A DNA stretch of 64,000 nucleotides from Escallonia rubra (Eukaryota; Streptophyta; Magnoliopsida; Escalloniales; Escalloniaceae), in the NCBI GenBank assembly GCA_033065855.1, contig JAVXUO010002435.1, positions 1-64,000 of the forward strand, written 5' to 3'. Of the stretch, positions 48,430 through 60,300 are shown in pieces (positions within the stretch are counted from its first letter, which is position 1; the number at the start of each line of letters is the position of its first letter). Position numbers and translations under genes: made by a program. The notes under the pieces are model-generated. The model made no database searches. It saw nothing but the letters and a program-made list of their open reading frames with translations, and was not told the DNA's origin.

Positions 48430-49330
48430 ACCTAATGAAAATAAAATTAGCTGTAATTACTCCAAATTAGCCCAAATGAACCCAATTATGCGCATATTGA
48501 TTATAGTTAGCCTAATTAGTCGTAATTTGCACTAACATAACCCAATTAAGCCTAATTAGCGCTAGTTAGGACTAATCAACACTACTCGGCACCATTAAAA
48601 CCCTAATTAGGACTAAATAACCCTAATTAGTCCTAATCAACCCTAATTATCTATAATTATCCGAAACTAGCCCTCATTAACATTAATTAGCCCTAAAATA
48701 ACTCAATTAAGCCTAATTAGCCCTAATTAGGACTAATCAGCACTACTCGGCACAATTAAACCCTAATTAGGACTAAATAACCCTAATTAGTCCTAATCAA
48801 CCCTAATTAGCTATAATTATCCGAAAATAGCCCTCATTAACATTAATTAGCCCTAACATAACCCAATTAAACCTAATTAGCCCTAATTAGGACTAATCAG
48901 CACTACTCGGCACAATTAAATCCTAATTAGGACTAAATAACCCTAATTAGTCCTAATCAACCCTAATTAGCTATAATTATCCGAAACTAGCCCTCATTAA
49001 CATTAATTATCCCTAACATAACCCAATTAAGCCTAATTAGCCCTAATTAGGATTAATCAGCACTACTCGGCACAATTAAACCCTAATTAGGACTAAATAA
49101 CCCTAATTAGTCCTAATCAACCCTAATTAGCTATAATTATCCGAAACTAGCCCTCATTAACATTAATTAGCCCTAACATAACTCAATTAAGCCTAATTAG
49201 CCCTAATTAGGACTAATCAGCACTACTCAGCACAATTAAATCCTAATTAGGACTAAATAACCCTAATTAGCTATAATTAATCCTCGTAATTAACCCTAAT
49301 AACCTAGTTAGCCCTAATTAGCCCTTGTAC
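48430..49330. repeat. 160-bp minisatellite, five copies, CCTAATTAG-rich
   Basis: The marker CACTACTCGG (last copy CACTACTCAG) starts at 48580, 48741, 48901, 49061 and 49221, giving periods of 161, 160, 160 and 160 bp. Each monomer is built of shorter AGCCCTAATTAG / GACTAAATAACC words. It sits between the hAT remnant and the TNP2 pseudogene. Confidence 0.92.
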
Positions 49331-50071
49331 ATCCCATAATTACTCCATGTTGCCCAGAGATGGTTCAATTACTCGTTGTTAAGTTTACAAACCCTGCCTT
49401 CTTTATATTAGTTGTTGTTTTGAGAAGTCCATTGGCAACGAGATGGTTCAACTCGTTGCCAACGAATTCTATTTAATGTGGAATTGGTAACATATGTAAC
49501 GATCTTTCTGCAGCTTTGATATTTTGGAAAGATTCTTGCATATGTTATCAATTTCTGAACGTATGTATGCATAGAAACCCTTAGTTCCCGTTCAAAGGTA
49601 CACATTACAAAGTAATGCTTTGTAATGAGCCTTTGGATGTCCAGTTTGAACAATTTGGAAAAGCTAATTGTTTATAAAACAGTGTTTTGACTCATGCTTT
49701 GTGTTCTATGTCGTGGATATTTGGTACACGTTCTCGTGTGTTTCTCCGGGTGCATACAGATCTGGTGTTCTAACATCTGTCAAACCTTCCTGAGCAAGGT
49801 TAGATGAATGTTAGAACACCTAATCGATATCGTGTACTTGGAGAAATGCAGGGAGGTGCTATCGAATTTTTCACAGACATGAGACTAAGCATGAGTTATT
49901 CACTGTTTTATAAACATGTGCTTTTCTGAATAGGATAGGACCACTACCTGTTCAAGAGTGGAGGGAAAATATGTAGACATGTTGTAACATTCATGCATTC
50001 ATATTTACATCGACAATGCCTAATCACTGGTCATAATTGAAGGTGGTATACAGTACGATAATTCAGTCGGC

Positions 50072-53000
50072 ATGTCAGTCGATCGAAGTTGGATGAAAAG
50101 GAAGAATGCTGAAGATTTTCAGTGTCACGTTGACGAATTTCTCGACTTCGCTTATGCGCATCCTGCACATGTTGACCTTGATAAGATAAGGTGTCCGTGC
50201 GGTAGATGTGAGTTGTTGCACTGGAGAAAAATAATTGAAGTAAAATGGCATCTTCGTCGGTACGGTTTTATGGGTGGATACACAAGGTGGACGCAGCACG
50301 GGGAAACGATAGTATTGTCGTCCAACCCGGCTAGTCAAACTGAAGTTAGGGAGGAGGCACGATATGATTACCGAGATATGATTATGGATGCTGGGCATGC
50401 TAATGTTGACTGGGGTTACGACAGTCCACAACCGCCGAACGAGGGGGCCTATCAGTTTTATGAGTTACTGAGAGCTGCGGAAGAGCCGCTGTGGGATGGA
50501 GCTCCGAAACACACACGACTGTCTGCGGTTAGTAGGTTATTACAGTTGAAATCAGACCACGGGCTGAGTGAGAAAGGTTTTAACGAGTTTGTTACCTTAA
50601 TCAAATAAATACTGCTCGAAAGTGAAAAGCTACCGTCGTCGTACTATGACGCGAAGAAGATGATGAGGAAACTTGGGTTGAGCTATGACCGGGTAGATGC
50701 GTGCAATAACGATTGTTTATTATTCTGGAAAGATAATAAGGATATGTCACGGTGTCCAGTATGTGATTATTCGAGGTACAAACCGGACAAAGGGAAGAAG
50801 AAAAACATTGCATGGAAGATTTTGCGATATTTCCCGGTCACACCACTGCTTCAGAGAATGTACTACTCCTCCAATACGGCTGAACATATGAGGGCTCACC
50901 GTGAGACTCGCAGCAACGATGCCGATGTGCTGACACATCCAGTTGATGAAGAGGCATGGAATGAGTTTGACCGCAGGCATCCAGTCTTTGCTCAGGAAGT
51001 TCGAAATGTTAGACGTGGTCTGGCAACCGATGGGTTCAACCCTTTCGGTCAGTCTACCACGCCTTACTCATGTTGGCCTGTTATTATTGTCCCGTACAAC
51101 CTTCCACCATGCACGTACATGAAGAAGCCGTAAGGCCGTTGATTGATGAGTTAAAACAGTTATGGAATCATGGAGTCGAAACATATGATGCATCTCTTAA
51201 ACAAAATTCTCAGATAAGGGCTGCTTTGATGTGGACTATACATGATTTTCCCACATTGGGAATGACGTGTGGCTGGAGCACACATGGGAAGCTAGCATGC
51301 TCTGCTTGTATGGGCGTGAACCCCGGTCATACGTTAAAGCACGGCGGAAAGGCCTCGTGGTTCGGATGTCACCGTAAGCTTTTGCCACCGGGCCATCAAT
51401 GTCGTAGGTAGAAGGATAAATTTGACGGGACAATCGAGCGTGAGATTGTCACACTGGACTACCCATCTGGTGAAGAAGTACTCTCACACCTGGAGGCACT
51501 TGATGCTGACATACCACACGATAAGGGTGTGCCGGATCAGAAGATTCCAGGGTTCGGGAAAGAGCACAACTAGAGAAAATTTTGTATCTTCTGGGAGTTA
51601 GCCTACTGGAGGACGCTCGTTATCCGAAACAACATGGATGTGATGCATATTGAGAAGAACATTTTTTATAATGTGTTCAACACAGTGATGAATGTCAAGG
51701 GCAAATCGAAAGATCACCTTAAACCGAGAAGGGATCTACAACTGTTGGGTGTATGCTGTGAATAGCATCCTCGGATAGTCAGTAGGAGGACCATACTTTC
51801 GAAAGCACCTTACTGTCTAGACAAGAAACAAGTGGAGAAGGTCTGTCAGTGGGTTAAGAATATGAAGCTTCCGAATGGGTTTGCGTCCAACATATCTCGT
51901 TGTTGCAATGTATCGGAATGCAAGTTCCAAGGGATGAAGAGTCACGACTGCCACGTATTCATGGAGAGATTCATTCATATTGCCTTCCGGGGACTGTTGC
52001 CACGGGTTGTTTGCGAGACTTTGACTGAATTATCTCATTTCTTTCGAGATATATGCTCTTCTACGATCCGAGTGAGTAACATGGAAGTGCTTGAGAAGAA
52101 CATTGTGGTGACGATTTGCAAGCTGGAGAAAATCTTCCCACCTTCGTTCTTTGATTCAATGGAGCATCTGCCTGTTCACTTGGCATATGAAGCTAAGATG
52201 GGTGGACCTGTGCAATATCGGTGGATGTATCCCTTCGAGAGGTAATCCTTAAATTGTTACAGTTGTTCGTTTACACTTAATGCGACATCTGTTATCATTG
52301 ATATTCCACCTAACTCGATTCCTTAAACTTCTAGGTTCATGTTCCATTTAAAGAAAAAAGTTCGTAATAAGGCTCGGGTTGAGGGCTCAATTGCGGTGGC
52401 TTACGTAATGGAAGAACTTGTAAACTTTTATAGTCAATATTTCAGGCTTGATGTTGGTAGACGGTTAAATCAACTAGGCCGAAATGACCTCGGAGCAAGC
52501 ACAAATTTGGAAGGGCAATTGTCAATATTCAAGCAGTCGGTAGTCCGTTCGGCTAAACGTATACTCAATGGCTAACGGAGGAAGAGTACAATGCTGCAAC
52601 AATATATGTCCTTCTAAATTGCGATGAAGTTTTGGCATTCGTTGAATAAGTTAAAGTCTTAATTCACTTACATTGTTGTACACAATTGAAAGTGTGTGTT
52701 AAGCGAGTCAACTATATTGGTTTGCAGTGAGTTCGATGCGGAATCTTTAATCACTGATCCCGCTGGACTTGAATCTTATCGGAAATCACAATTTGTACAG
52801 TGGTTCAAAATCCGTGTAAGATTGTTTAACGAAATTATATTATGTGTTATATACAGTTCTGTGGCCAATTAGTATACTGATTTATCCTTAATTTTTACCG
52901 TCATCTACAATAGGTTCAGTCAATGGATAGACCAGTGGCCTCCTGCTTGAAATTACTAGCCGAAGGCCCTAACAAACAAACATCCTGTTACGGAGGCTAT

Positions 53001-53663
53001 ATCATCAACGGGTTTAGGTTTAACGTAAAAGATGATGACCGAACAAAACAAACCCAAAACAGTGGAGTCTTGGTCAACGGCGACTGTTATGCCGAGAATT
53101 GCATGGACTTTTACGGAGAGCTAGATGAGATTGTTGAGCTAACATATCTGGGTTCCCAAAACCGCCTGGTAATGTTCAAGTGTACGTGGTTCGATGTCAC
53201 ATGCAGTAGAGGAATCCGTGTTAGCTCTCAAGGGATTGTAGATGTCAATGTCAAGTCAAGACTTGCATCAGACGAGCCCTTTGTGTTTGCTAGTCAAGCT
53301 GTACAAGTCTTTTACGCGGAGGACGTCGCCAATCCCAAATCTCATTGGTATACAACTATCAAGTCCAAGAAATTGCCCGTGACATATGACAGTGAGCTAG
53401 ACTCCTTTCAAGCCGACCAACCACGTGTCTTGTTCCCTGTTGAGGTCAACAACGAGGAGGACGATCTTCCTCTTCCAACAACACTTCTTGTAGGAGAAGA
53501 AGTCGTAGATGATGACGCGGAAGACGTGGAAAGTGTTGGAGATGATGTGACCGAGTCTACTGATGAAGAGGATGAATTAGAAGATGAAGAGGACGACGAG
53601 TCCCACGAAGAAGAGGGCGACGAGGAAAGTGATGAAGATGATTCGCAAACTGAAAATGATTGA
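50072..53663 (+). pseudogene. CACTA TNP2-like transposase (TNPD type), decayed
   Basis: The N-terminal transposase-associated domain is at 50072-50300 (DRSWMKRK, RCPCGRC, GYTRWTQHGE). The Transposase_21 core follows (SYYDAKKMMRKLGL, VIIVPYNLPP, LRPLIDELKQLW-like, WTIHDFPTLG, MHIEKNIF). A DUF4218-type part lies at 51832-52241 (MKSHDCHVFM). A GT-AG intron (52242-52334) rejoins at FMFHLKKK. A DUF4216-type part is at 52923-53390 (SGVLVNGDCYAE), then a strongly Asp/Glu-rich tail to 53663. Lesions: TAA at 50606-50608, TAG at 51409-51411, another in-frame stop near 51573, and a deletion of roughly 25 codons with frameshift near 51130, where the family normally has more sequence between MKKP and RPLIDELKQLW. 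It would have cut and joined CACTA ends; now inactive. Confidence 0.88.
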
Positions 53664-53822
53664 CTTGTAATGTTGTAACATCACGGGAAAAATGTAGTAA
53701 CATTTTAGAACTTGGTGTTTATTGATGTGTTTTTGCACATCCGTTCATATATATATAGTGCCGATGATGATTTATGCCAAATTATTATTTTTAACGTGTT
53801 AATGTCTTTGTAATTTATCTAT

Positions 53823-55225
53823 ATGAAGTCAGATATGGATAGGATACGGGCTATTCATGGTCGGGCTGGACGCCGAGTTGCTTCCTCGCCGGTGGGTCCC
53901 ACCTCGTCATTGCCTACTGATGACGAGGCACAGAGTGATCGCGGACAGCAGATGGGGCCCCGGCCCGACGCAGATTCATCCCACACGCGCGTGCATTCTC
54001 CATCTTCCGTGGGTTCTACCTCAGGTATAGTTTTAGTACATTTTTGCTAGCCTTATATTTAAAATATATTTGAACTGTATTAATGTCTGTGTTTTGTAAG
54101 ATCTCGACGAGGCCGTGGTCCGACACGCGGGGTACGCATCGACCCCCAACGTAAACAGAGAGTTACGCTCACGCAGAAGGGCCTGTAAGTACTAAAAATA
54201 TCACCTCATGCCTTATATTTAAAATTTTGGGGTGTTAATTTATATTTGAACTGTATTAATTTATTTATTTACTTCTTTGGCAAGATCCTGGAGAATCTGG
54301 CGAGGACAAAGATCGGCGTTCTTGTGAAGGGCCGATTCTTCGAGCCACGCATGTACTGGAAGGACTGGGATGCCGCTGCGAGGGAGGCCCTATGGGAGGA
54401 GTGGCTGGTACGGTGAAGTATTTTTTTCAGCGTTAGTAAATGTTTAATTACAGTTTATTTTTTGGTCATAATTTGTGTTATTGAATGCCTTACAGGAGGG
54501 GTTTACGTTTGACACGCCTCAGCAGCAGGCACTGGGGCAGCAGGCCTTCTTTGCCTACATCGGCAAGAATTACCGCCGATGGCTCCACAACGCACAGGAC
54601 CAGGCAAAGAAGCTGCTGCCCGAGGGTGCCCCGATGACGGAGATGACAAGATATCCCCTACATTGGATATCTCACCGTGTATGGGGGGAGATGATAGATC
54701 GGTGGGCTGCGGATCCAGGCTGGGACACCAAGAGTAAGAGCGGGGCCGAGAACAGACAGAACCGAGATCCGACGCACACGGGGGGGTCGGTGCCACATGA
54801 CATCGTCCGACACATGAACACGGTCGAGCACCCGGATCTGGAGGAGGATGAGGTCATAGCTCTGACCTATAGTCAGACGCACGTGCGGAAGAAGGACAAG
54901 GACGAGGCGCACCGGGCGGGCGACTATATTTCAGATATTGCCCGGTGGATCGATGTGAGTCAATTTGTTTAAGTTGTTAATGTTTTGTCTTTCTATCCTC
55001 AATGTCCGTTTCGTTGATTAATACCCTAACATATCGTTAAACCACTGTTTTTACAGGCCTCGTATGAACAACTAAGGGGGTCCGAGCAGCAGTCCGGACA
55101 GCCATCAGCGTCCACTAGTACGGCTGCGAGTACTGGGGGATTGAAGCGATGGCTGGATACGTCGGAGGTCGTGAATCGGCCGAAAGGCCGCATACGCGAC
55201 CTGCCTAGCACGACTGCTCGTGCTG
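53823..55225 (+). pseudogene. CACTA second ORF, Transposase_24 (Ptta/En/Spm) type
   Basis: The open frame from 53823 (MKSDMDRIRAIHGRAG) ends at a donor near 54025. Later exon-like blocks at about 54100-54182, 54286-54407, 54495-54954 and from 55056 are bounded by AG and GT. The fourth block has WISHRVWGEMIDRWA, SKSGAENRQNR, THTGGSVPHDIVRH and DEVIALTYSQTHVRKKD, the pattern of plant Transposase_24 proteins, which act as the DNA-binding TNPA-like partner. Splice phases between blocks 2 and 3 do not join cleanly. The last exon runs into Ty3/gypsy sequence at about 55225, so the C-terminus is lost. Confidence 0.7.
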
Positions 55226-58200
55226 TGATAGGAGCGTCCATGCCCTCCTTGATTCCCTCTAGGATGTCTCCCTTTGCCATCGACATAGCCGCCAATTCCG
55301 CCTTCTGACTTAAGGCATCCGCTACCAAGTTGGCTTTGCCCGGCTTGTACTCCATCGTATAGTCGAACTCGGCCAAGAAGTCTTGCCACCTAGCTTACTT
55401 CGGACTCAACTTCTTTTGAGATTGGAAGTAGCTAGTAGCTATGTTGTCGGTCTTGATCAAGAACCGACTCCCTAACAGGTAGTGCCTCCACGTGCGTAGG
55501 CAATGAACCACTGCGGTCATCTCCTTCTCTTGCACCGTGTACCTCCGTTCGGTGTCATTTAGCTTGCGGCTTTCAAATGTTATTGGATGCCATTCTTGCA
55601 TTAACACCCCTCCAATAGCGAAATCGGATGCATCCGTTTGCACCTCGAATACCTTCGTATGATCGGGAAGAGCTAGAACCGGCTCTTCCGTCACTGCCTT
55701 CTTCAACCCTTCGAAGGCGGATTGGCACCTCTTGGACCACTCCCACGTTTTCCCCTTCTTGAGTAGGTCCGTTAACGGGGCTGCCTTGGCTGAGTAGCCC
55801 TTGATAAACCGCCAATAATAATTAGCTAGGCCAAGAAATGACCGTAGCTCGGAGACTTTTGTGGGCGCCTCCCATTCCTTGATCGCCTTCACCTTCTCTT
55901 CATCCATTCGAAGCGTTCCGCCCTTGATAATATGACCAAGGAAGTACACCTCTTCCTTGGCAAACGAGCACTTCTCCCGCTTGACATAGAGCTCGTTCTC
56001 TTGCAACACCTTGAACACCGTCTTGAGATGCTTCACGTGCTCCTCCAATGTGTTGCTATACACCACAATGTCATCGAGATAAACCACCACAAACCGATCA
56101 AGGTAAGGATGGAATATCTTGTTCATGACCGTGCAAAATGTGGCTAGGGCGTTGGTCAAACCGAACGGCATGACCAAGAACTCGAACACTCCATATCTCG
56201 TCACACATGTGGTCTTGGGCTCATCTCCTTCGGCAATGCGAACTTGATAATACCCCGACCTCAAATCCAGTTTAGTGAAGAACTTGGCTCTCCCAAGTTG
56301 GTCGAAAAGATCCGCGATCAATGGAATTGGATACTTGTTCTTGACCGTTACCTTGTTAAGAGCCCGATAGTCGATACACATCCGCAAAGAACCATCGTGC
56401 TTCTTTTGAAACAAGACTAGCGCTCCATATGGTGCTTTGGAAGGTTGGATAAAACCCGCCTCCCTTAGCTCGGTCAATTGTCTCCGCAACTCCTCCAATT
56501 CTGGCGGTGCCATCCTATAAGGTGCCATTGAAGGTGGCTTGTCCCCCGGCTCAAGCTCGATTTGATGATCCACCTCCCTCCTAGGTGGAAGCCACTTCGG
56601 CAATTCGGGCAGCATCACATCCTTGTTCCTCTCAAGGACTTCCTCGATCGCCCTCGGTAGTGGTTCGGTTGAGTCCCCCACATGGTCTTCCATCTTTAGG
56701 GCCGCCAAATAGGTTGTCTCTCCTTTCTTGACTCCCTTTACGATTTGCATCGCCGACAGCTGCATGGAGGCTAGAGTCTTGGCGCTAGAAGTCCCCACGG
56801 ACGTCGGCACCGCACATGATACTCCCTTCTCCATGATGTGCACCGCATTGCTGTAAGGCGACACCAAGGCATTCACTTGCCGCAAGAAGTCAAGGCCTAT
56901 CACGACCTTGAAGTCATCCATCGGGGCCACCGAGAAATCCAATAAGCCCCTCCACGAACCAAGGCACATTTCCACTTGTCGTGCCGCGCCTTGTAGAGGC
57001 TTTGCGTTGGTGTTGACGGACTTTAGCCATCCTCTGCCGCCAACCACTTTAAGGCTTAACCGCTTGGCCTCTTCCATTGTGACGAAGTTGTGGGTTGCCC
57101 CCGTATCAACCATCACTTGCGCGGGCTTCCCATTCAACTTAGCCTCCACGTAAAGCAACCCCTTGCCCGTAGAAGCTTGTCCCTTACCCGTCGGGACCTT
57201 CGCCACAGCTTTGGCATGTAAAGCATTGAGGATTTAGAGCGAGCCCATGTGCACATCTCTTTCCTCGAGCTCCTCGTTCTCCTCGACCAAGGCATTTAGC
57301 TTGCCTTTTCGTGGGCAATCCCTTGCCCAATGCGGCCCTCCGCAGAAGAAACATCCGTCCTTGGGCTTACTCTTGGCTCGCCTCTCCTCTAGCTTGCCAT
57401 GGCCCTCGAATTTGTTGGTGCCGGCTTGGTTATTCCCCTTGTGCCACGCCTTGGGTTTGTCTCCCCCACCTTTGGCGTGGTTACCCTTCAAAGCCACTTA
57501 TGCATTCTTCCCCTTCGAGGAGTCCCCCACTCTTGCATACTCCATTAACGACTCTGCCACCGCTATGGCCTCGTCAATGTCCTTCACGCCTCGGCGTTGA
57601 AGTTCTTGCTTAGCCCAATTTTGGAGGCCGTCAATGAAGTTGAAGAGGAGGTCATCTTCCGTCATGTTGGGAATGTGGAGCATGAGAGTAGTGAACTCCT
57701 TCACGTAATCATGGATGCTACTCTTATGTTTCAACTCCTTCAATTTCTTCCTTGCTTCGTAGGTAACGTTCTCGGGGTAGAACTGCCTCTTGATCTCCTT
57801 CTTGAACATTTCCCAAGTGTTTATGGTGCATAGACCCTTCTCGATATCATTGTGTTTTCTACGCCACCATAGAGTAGCCGTGTCAGTGAAATAAAGGGTG
57901 GCAGTCCTTACCTTAGCCTTTTCATCCGTGATGCTAGCACCTTCGAAGTAGCGCTCCATATGCCATATGAAGTTGTCTAGCTCCTTCGCATCACGCTTGC
58001 CACCAAATTCCTTCGGCTTTGGCGTGTCCACCCTTGGACTAGAAGTGACGATGGCTCCACCCGCAATGGCCCTCTTGCACATGGCCGTTTCTTGCCTCGT
58101 CTCCTCCACGCCAACTTTTACCACATCGAGTTGTTCTTGAAGATTCGCGAACAACTCCATGAATCGAGTGCGCAACTCATCTTCCCCCATCACGGCCTTC

Positions 58201-58499
58201 TTGAGCGACTTGAGCTCCTCCAACACATGATCCTCCAAGGTTTGGAGGTTTTGCTCGGCGAAGCCCAATCGGTCTTTCGCATCGCCCATGGCTTCCTCCA
58301 AGACACAAGTGCGGCCGTCCAAAGAAGAGATTGCATCTCTTGACTTGCTTTGGCTACGGCTCTTCTTCCCACCGATTGGTGGTAGTAGATCTCGCCCACG
58401 TTCCACCACGACATTCTCCTCGACAACTCCGGATGTTCCCACATTAGTATCCTTGCCTGCCATTGTTGCTCCTTGCTTGGCACGACTCGTCGTAACCAA
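55226..58499 (-). pseudogene. gag-protease-RT-RNase H polyprotein with three in-frame stops
   Basis: A single frame from 58499. Gag (to 57498) has a coiled-coil-like N-terminus and the retrotransposon capsid core (TATLYFTDTATLWWRRKH, FKKEIKRQFYPENV). The zinc knuckle is CFFCGGPHWARDC. The aspartic protease has DTGATHNFV, about 35 codons into the 57206 segment. RT has [21 protein letters not shown] and the YLDD active site. RNase H begins [13 protein letters not shown] and TDNIATSYF. Stops: TAA at 57498-57500, TAA at 57234-57236 and TAA at 55395-55397. No frameshift was seen. The protein would package and reverse-transcribe element RNA; as it stands it is interrupted. Confidence 0.9.
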
Positions 58500-58511
58500 G
58501 CTCTGATACCA
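58500..58511 (-). promoter_or_regulatory. Primer binding site, initiator tRNA-Met type
   Basis: Minus-strand TGGTATCAGAGC is the usual plant Ty3/gypsy primer binding site complementary to the 3' end of initiator tRNA-Met, located 2 bp inside the LTR. Confidence 0.85.
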
Positions 58512-58513
58512 CC

Positions 58514-59023
58514 TGTCACAGACCGAACTTCTCTAAGCCGAAACCGTGCGGCACTTAGCGGACAACCCCCTTGCTTGTGCTAAATCAGCCTTCCACTCGG
58601 GCTGGGCGATGCTAGGTGCGAACACACCAAGAAGAACACAAGAGAGAGAGAGAGTTTGGGAGAATGTATGCTTGTATTACTTGTGTACAAGAATACTTGT
58701 GTGTTTTGGCCAAGTGAGACCTCAGCTATTTATACTAGTCCACCTCCTCAACGAACGGTGGAGATTCATTCGATCCTACGGATCCTATAATGCTTCTAGA
58801 ATTCTCTAGATATGTACAAGATTCTCTAGTATTCTAGAATACTTTCATACTCTAGAATATTCACACATGTACAAAATAGAATAGTGTAGAGAAGTCTGGA
58901 ACCTTCCGGAAGCCTTGCCTTCTAACTGCCAAGTAAGCGTCCACGAAGCGTCCCGTAAGCGCCTAATGAGCGCCTGCGTGGCGTTTCTTCTAAAATTAGC
59001 CTCCATATAAAAAGTGCGGGACA
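58514..59023 (-). repeat. 5' LTR of the minus-strand Ty3/gypsy element
   Basis: Plus-strand reading starts TGTCACAGACC at 58514 and ends GTGCGGGACA at 59023, so it begins TG and ends CA with a short inverted repeat (TGTC/GACA); about 510 bp. On the minus strand a TATAAATAG box lies near 58735-58727, consistent with an LTR promoter firing toward gag. Confidence 0.7.
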
Positions 59024-60300
59024 GTAGGCTCTATAACTTAACTACTCAGTTTTAAGAATTTTTTCTGCAAGAGACAGTGGTTAGACACCACGTTCAACAT
59101 GTGATCAAAAATCTGATTGGCGTTATTAATGTCCAAAGTGTTCCGTCTTTCACCTTAATCGATCTATGATTAAGGCCTTTTGTCAAAGTACAACCTTGCA
59201 AGTTAAATTTATGTTGGGAATTATTTTTGCCGATTCAACCTCAAGCCATAGCATAAACCCCTGTGTAGGGTCTTTATAATAGGTCTCTTTAGAGAAGTTC
59301 ATCCTATCTGTCTTGCTCTAGAACAGTTCCTCATATGTTGAGGCCCTCTCAGTCAGCTTGAATAGGTCATGGAATTCCATCCTCTTAAATTTGATCTTCT
59401 AACCAAAATGAAGGCCGTTTAGAGCTGACTTCCCAACCTTGTGCTCTTAAATTTGACCTTGACACTAGGTTTGGCCTGTTTGAATTGGTCTATAAAGTCA
59501 GCCACTAGTTCCCTTGACTAGATCTGTGATAAGGACCTCCGGTAATATTCTGCAAAACTGAGCATGGAAGAGATTTTCGATTTGGATCCAAGTAAAAACA
59601 GAGTTTGGTGGCTTGCTGGTATAAAAAGTGAAAGTTGTATCAGAAAAAGAGTTAAGAAGTAATCTTAACTTGAAAAAATCAGTTCTAGACAGCTCTCCAC
59701 AAAGGATTGTAAGTCAGCCTAGATTCTCGACCGTGGACTGACTAGTTTGACCGCTAATTAAAGGTAGCAAAGTCTGGGAATCTATAACGTTTTAGGAAAA
59801 GAAAGTATATCAAGCCAATTGGGATAAGGTTTAGGATAGCAAGATCGACCTACAAATCTAAGGCCTGAGCTAACCTGCTCTCTGATGAGATTCATCAGTT
59901 GGCGTCTATTGACCATTATTTGGGGATTAGGCAGCGGATAAGTATAAGGATAGGAAGTTTGAGGGCTTGGCCCGTATTTCCCCACCCCACCCCCAAGGCG
60001 TCAGGATGCATATAGTGATAGCTTACTCCTTAGGGCAACCTTGGTCATTTCTTTGTGTAAAATGTTCATCTTTGGATTGACATTACCTTGAAAGTCAGAA
60101 TGACCTTGATTTGCGCCCCCACCCCCGAAACGTTTCCTCCATGGTTCGGCCTACGTCCCCCGTTCTGAGGCGAGGCGACTCTACAATCGGCGTTATGTCT
60201 GTTCAAGTTTTTAGCCCTGTTTAGAAAGTCTCTGAATGTACTTGTGCTTTCAGACATGCTCCTTTGAATGTTCTCGAACACACTCACCATCCTCTGAATG
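59024..60300 (-). pseudogene. Tat-lineage Ty3/gypsy gag remnant
   Basis: Read on the minus strand, 60290-60066 (MSESTSTFRDFLNRAKN) precedes 59985-59782, where RQLMNLIREQVSSG is followed by YPKPYPNWLD, the conserved start of Tat/Ogre gag. Capsid pieces VADFIDQFKQAK (near 59500) and RMEFHDLFKLTERA (near 59350) follow in other frames. Several stops and frameshifts separate the pieces. It is bordered on the left by the Ty3/gypsy LTR at 59023. It may be a sibling of the element at 1-5764, but the two share no overlapping region here to test that. Confidence 0.65.

Larger units (their letters stand above)
45234..55225 (+). mobile_element. CACTA element 2, 3' truncated, transposase-bearing
   Basis: The left terminus CACTACAAGAAAACACG at 45234 is followed by subterminal repeats of the TTTTAGCGACGG/CCGTCGCTAAAA kind (45250-45545, again 46755-46860). 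A leader exon-like block with a GTAAGT donor lies near 45841. Then come minisatellites and a hAT remnant, a TNP2-type pseudogene (50072-53663) and a Transposase_24-type pseudogene (53823 on), in the order usual for En/Spm elements. No matching right terminus was found. The element ends abruptly against a Ty3/gypsy fragment at about 55225, so its 3' end has been deleted. Confidence 0.85.
55225..59023 (-). mobile_element. Ty3/gypsy retrotransposon, 3' truncated
   Basis: On the minus strand: 5' LTR (59023-58514), tRNA-Met-type primer binding site, gag, zinc knuckle, protease, RT and RNase H, then an abrupt end at about 55225 beside the CACTA second ORF. Integrase and the 3' LTR are absent. One continuous frame runs from 58499 to the break with only three nonsense codons. 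Clade not assigned; the integrase and any chromodomain that would tell are missing. Confidence 0.88.

Noticed and set aside
48430..49330. CRISPR-like spacing
   Set aside because: A 160-bp head-to-tail minisatellite without unique spacers.
50747..50980. Minus-strand ORFs across the TNP2 and gag-pol regions
   Set aside because: Shadows of the plus- or minus-strand transposon genes in other frames.
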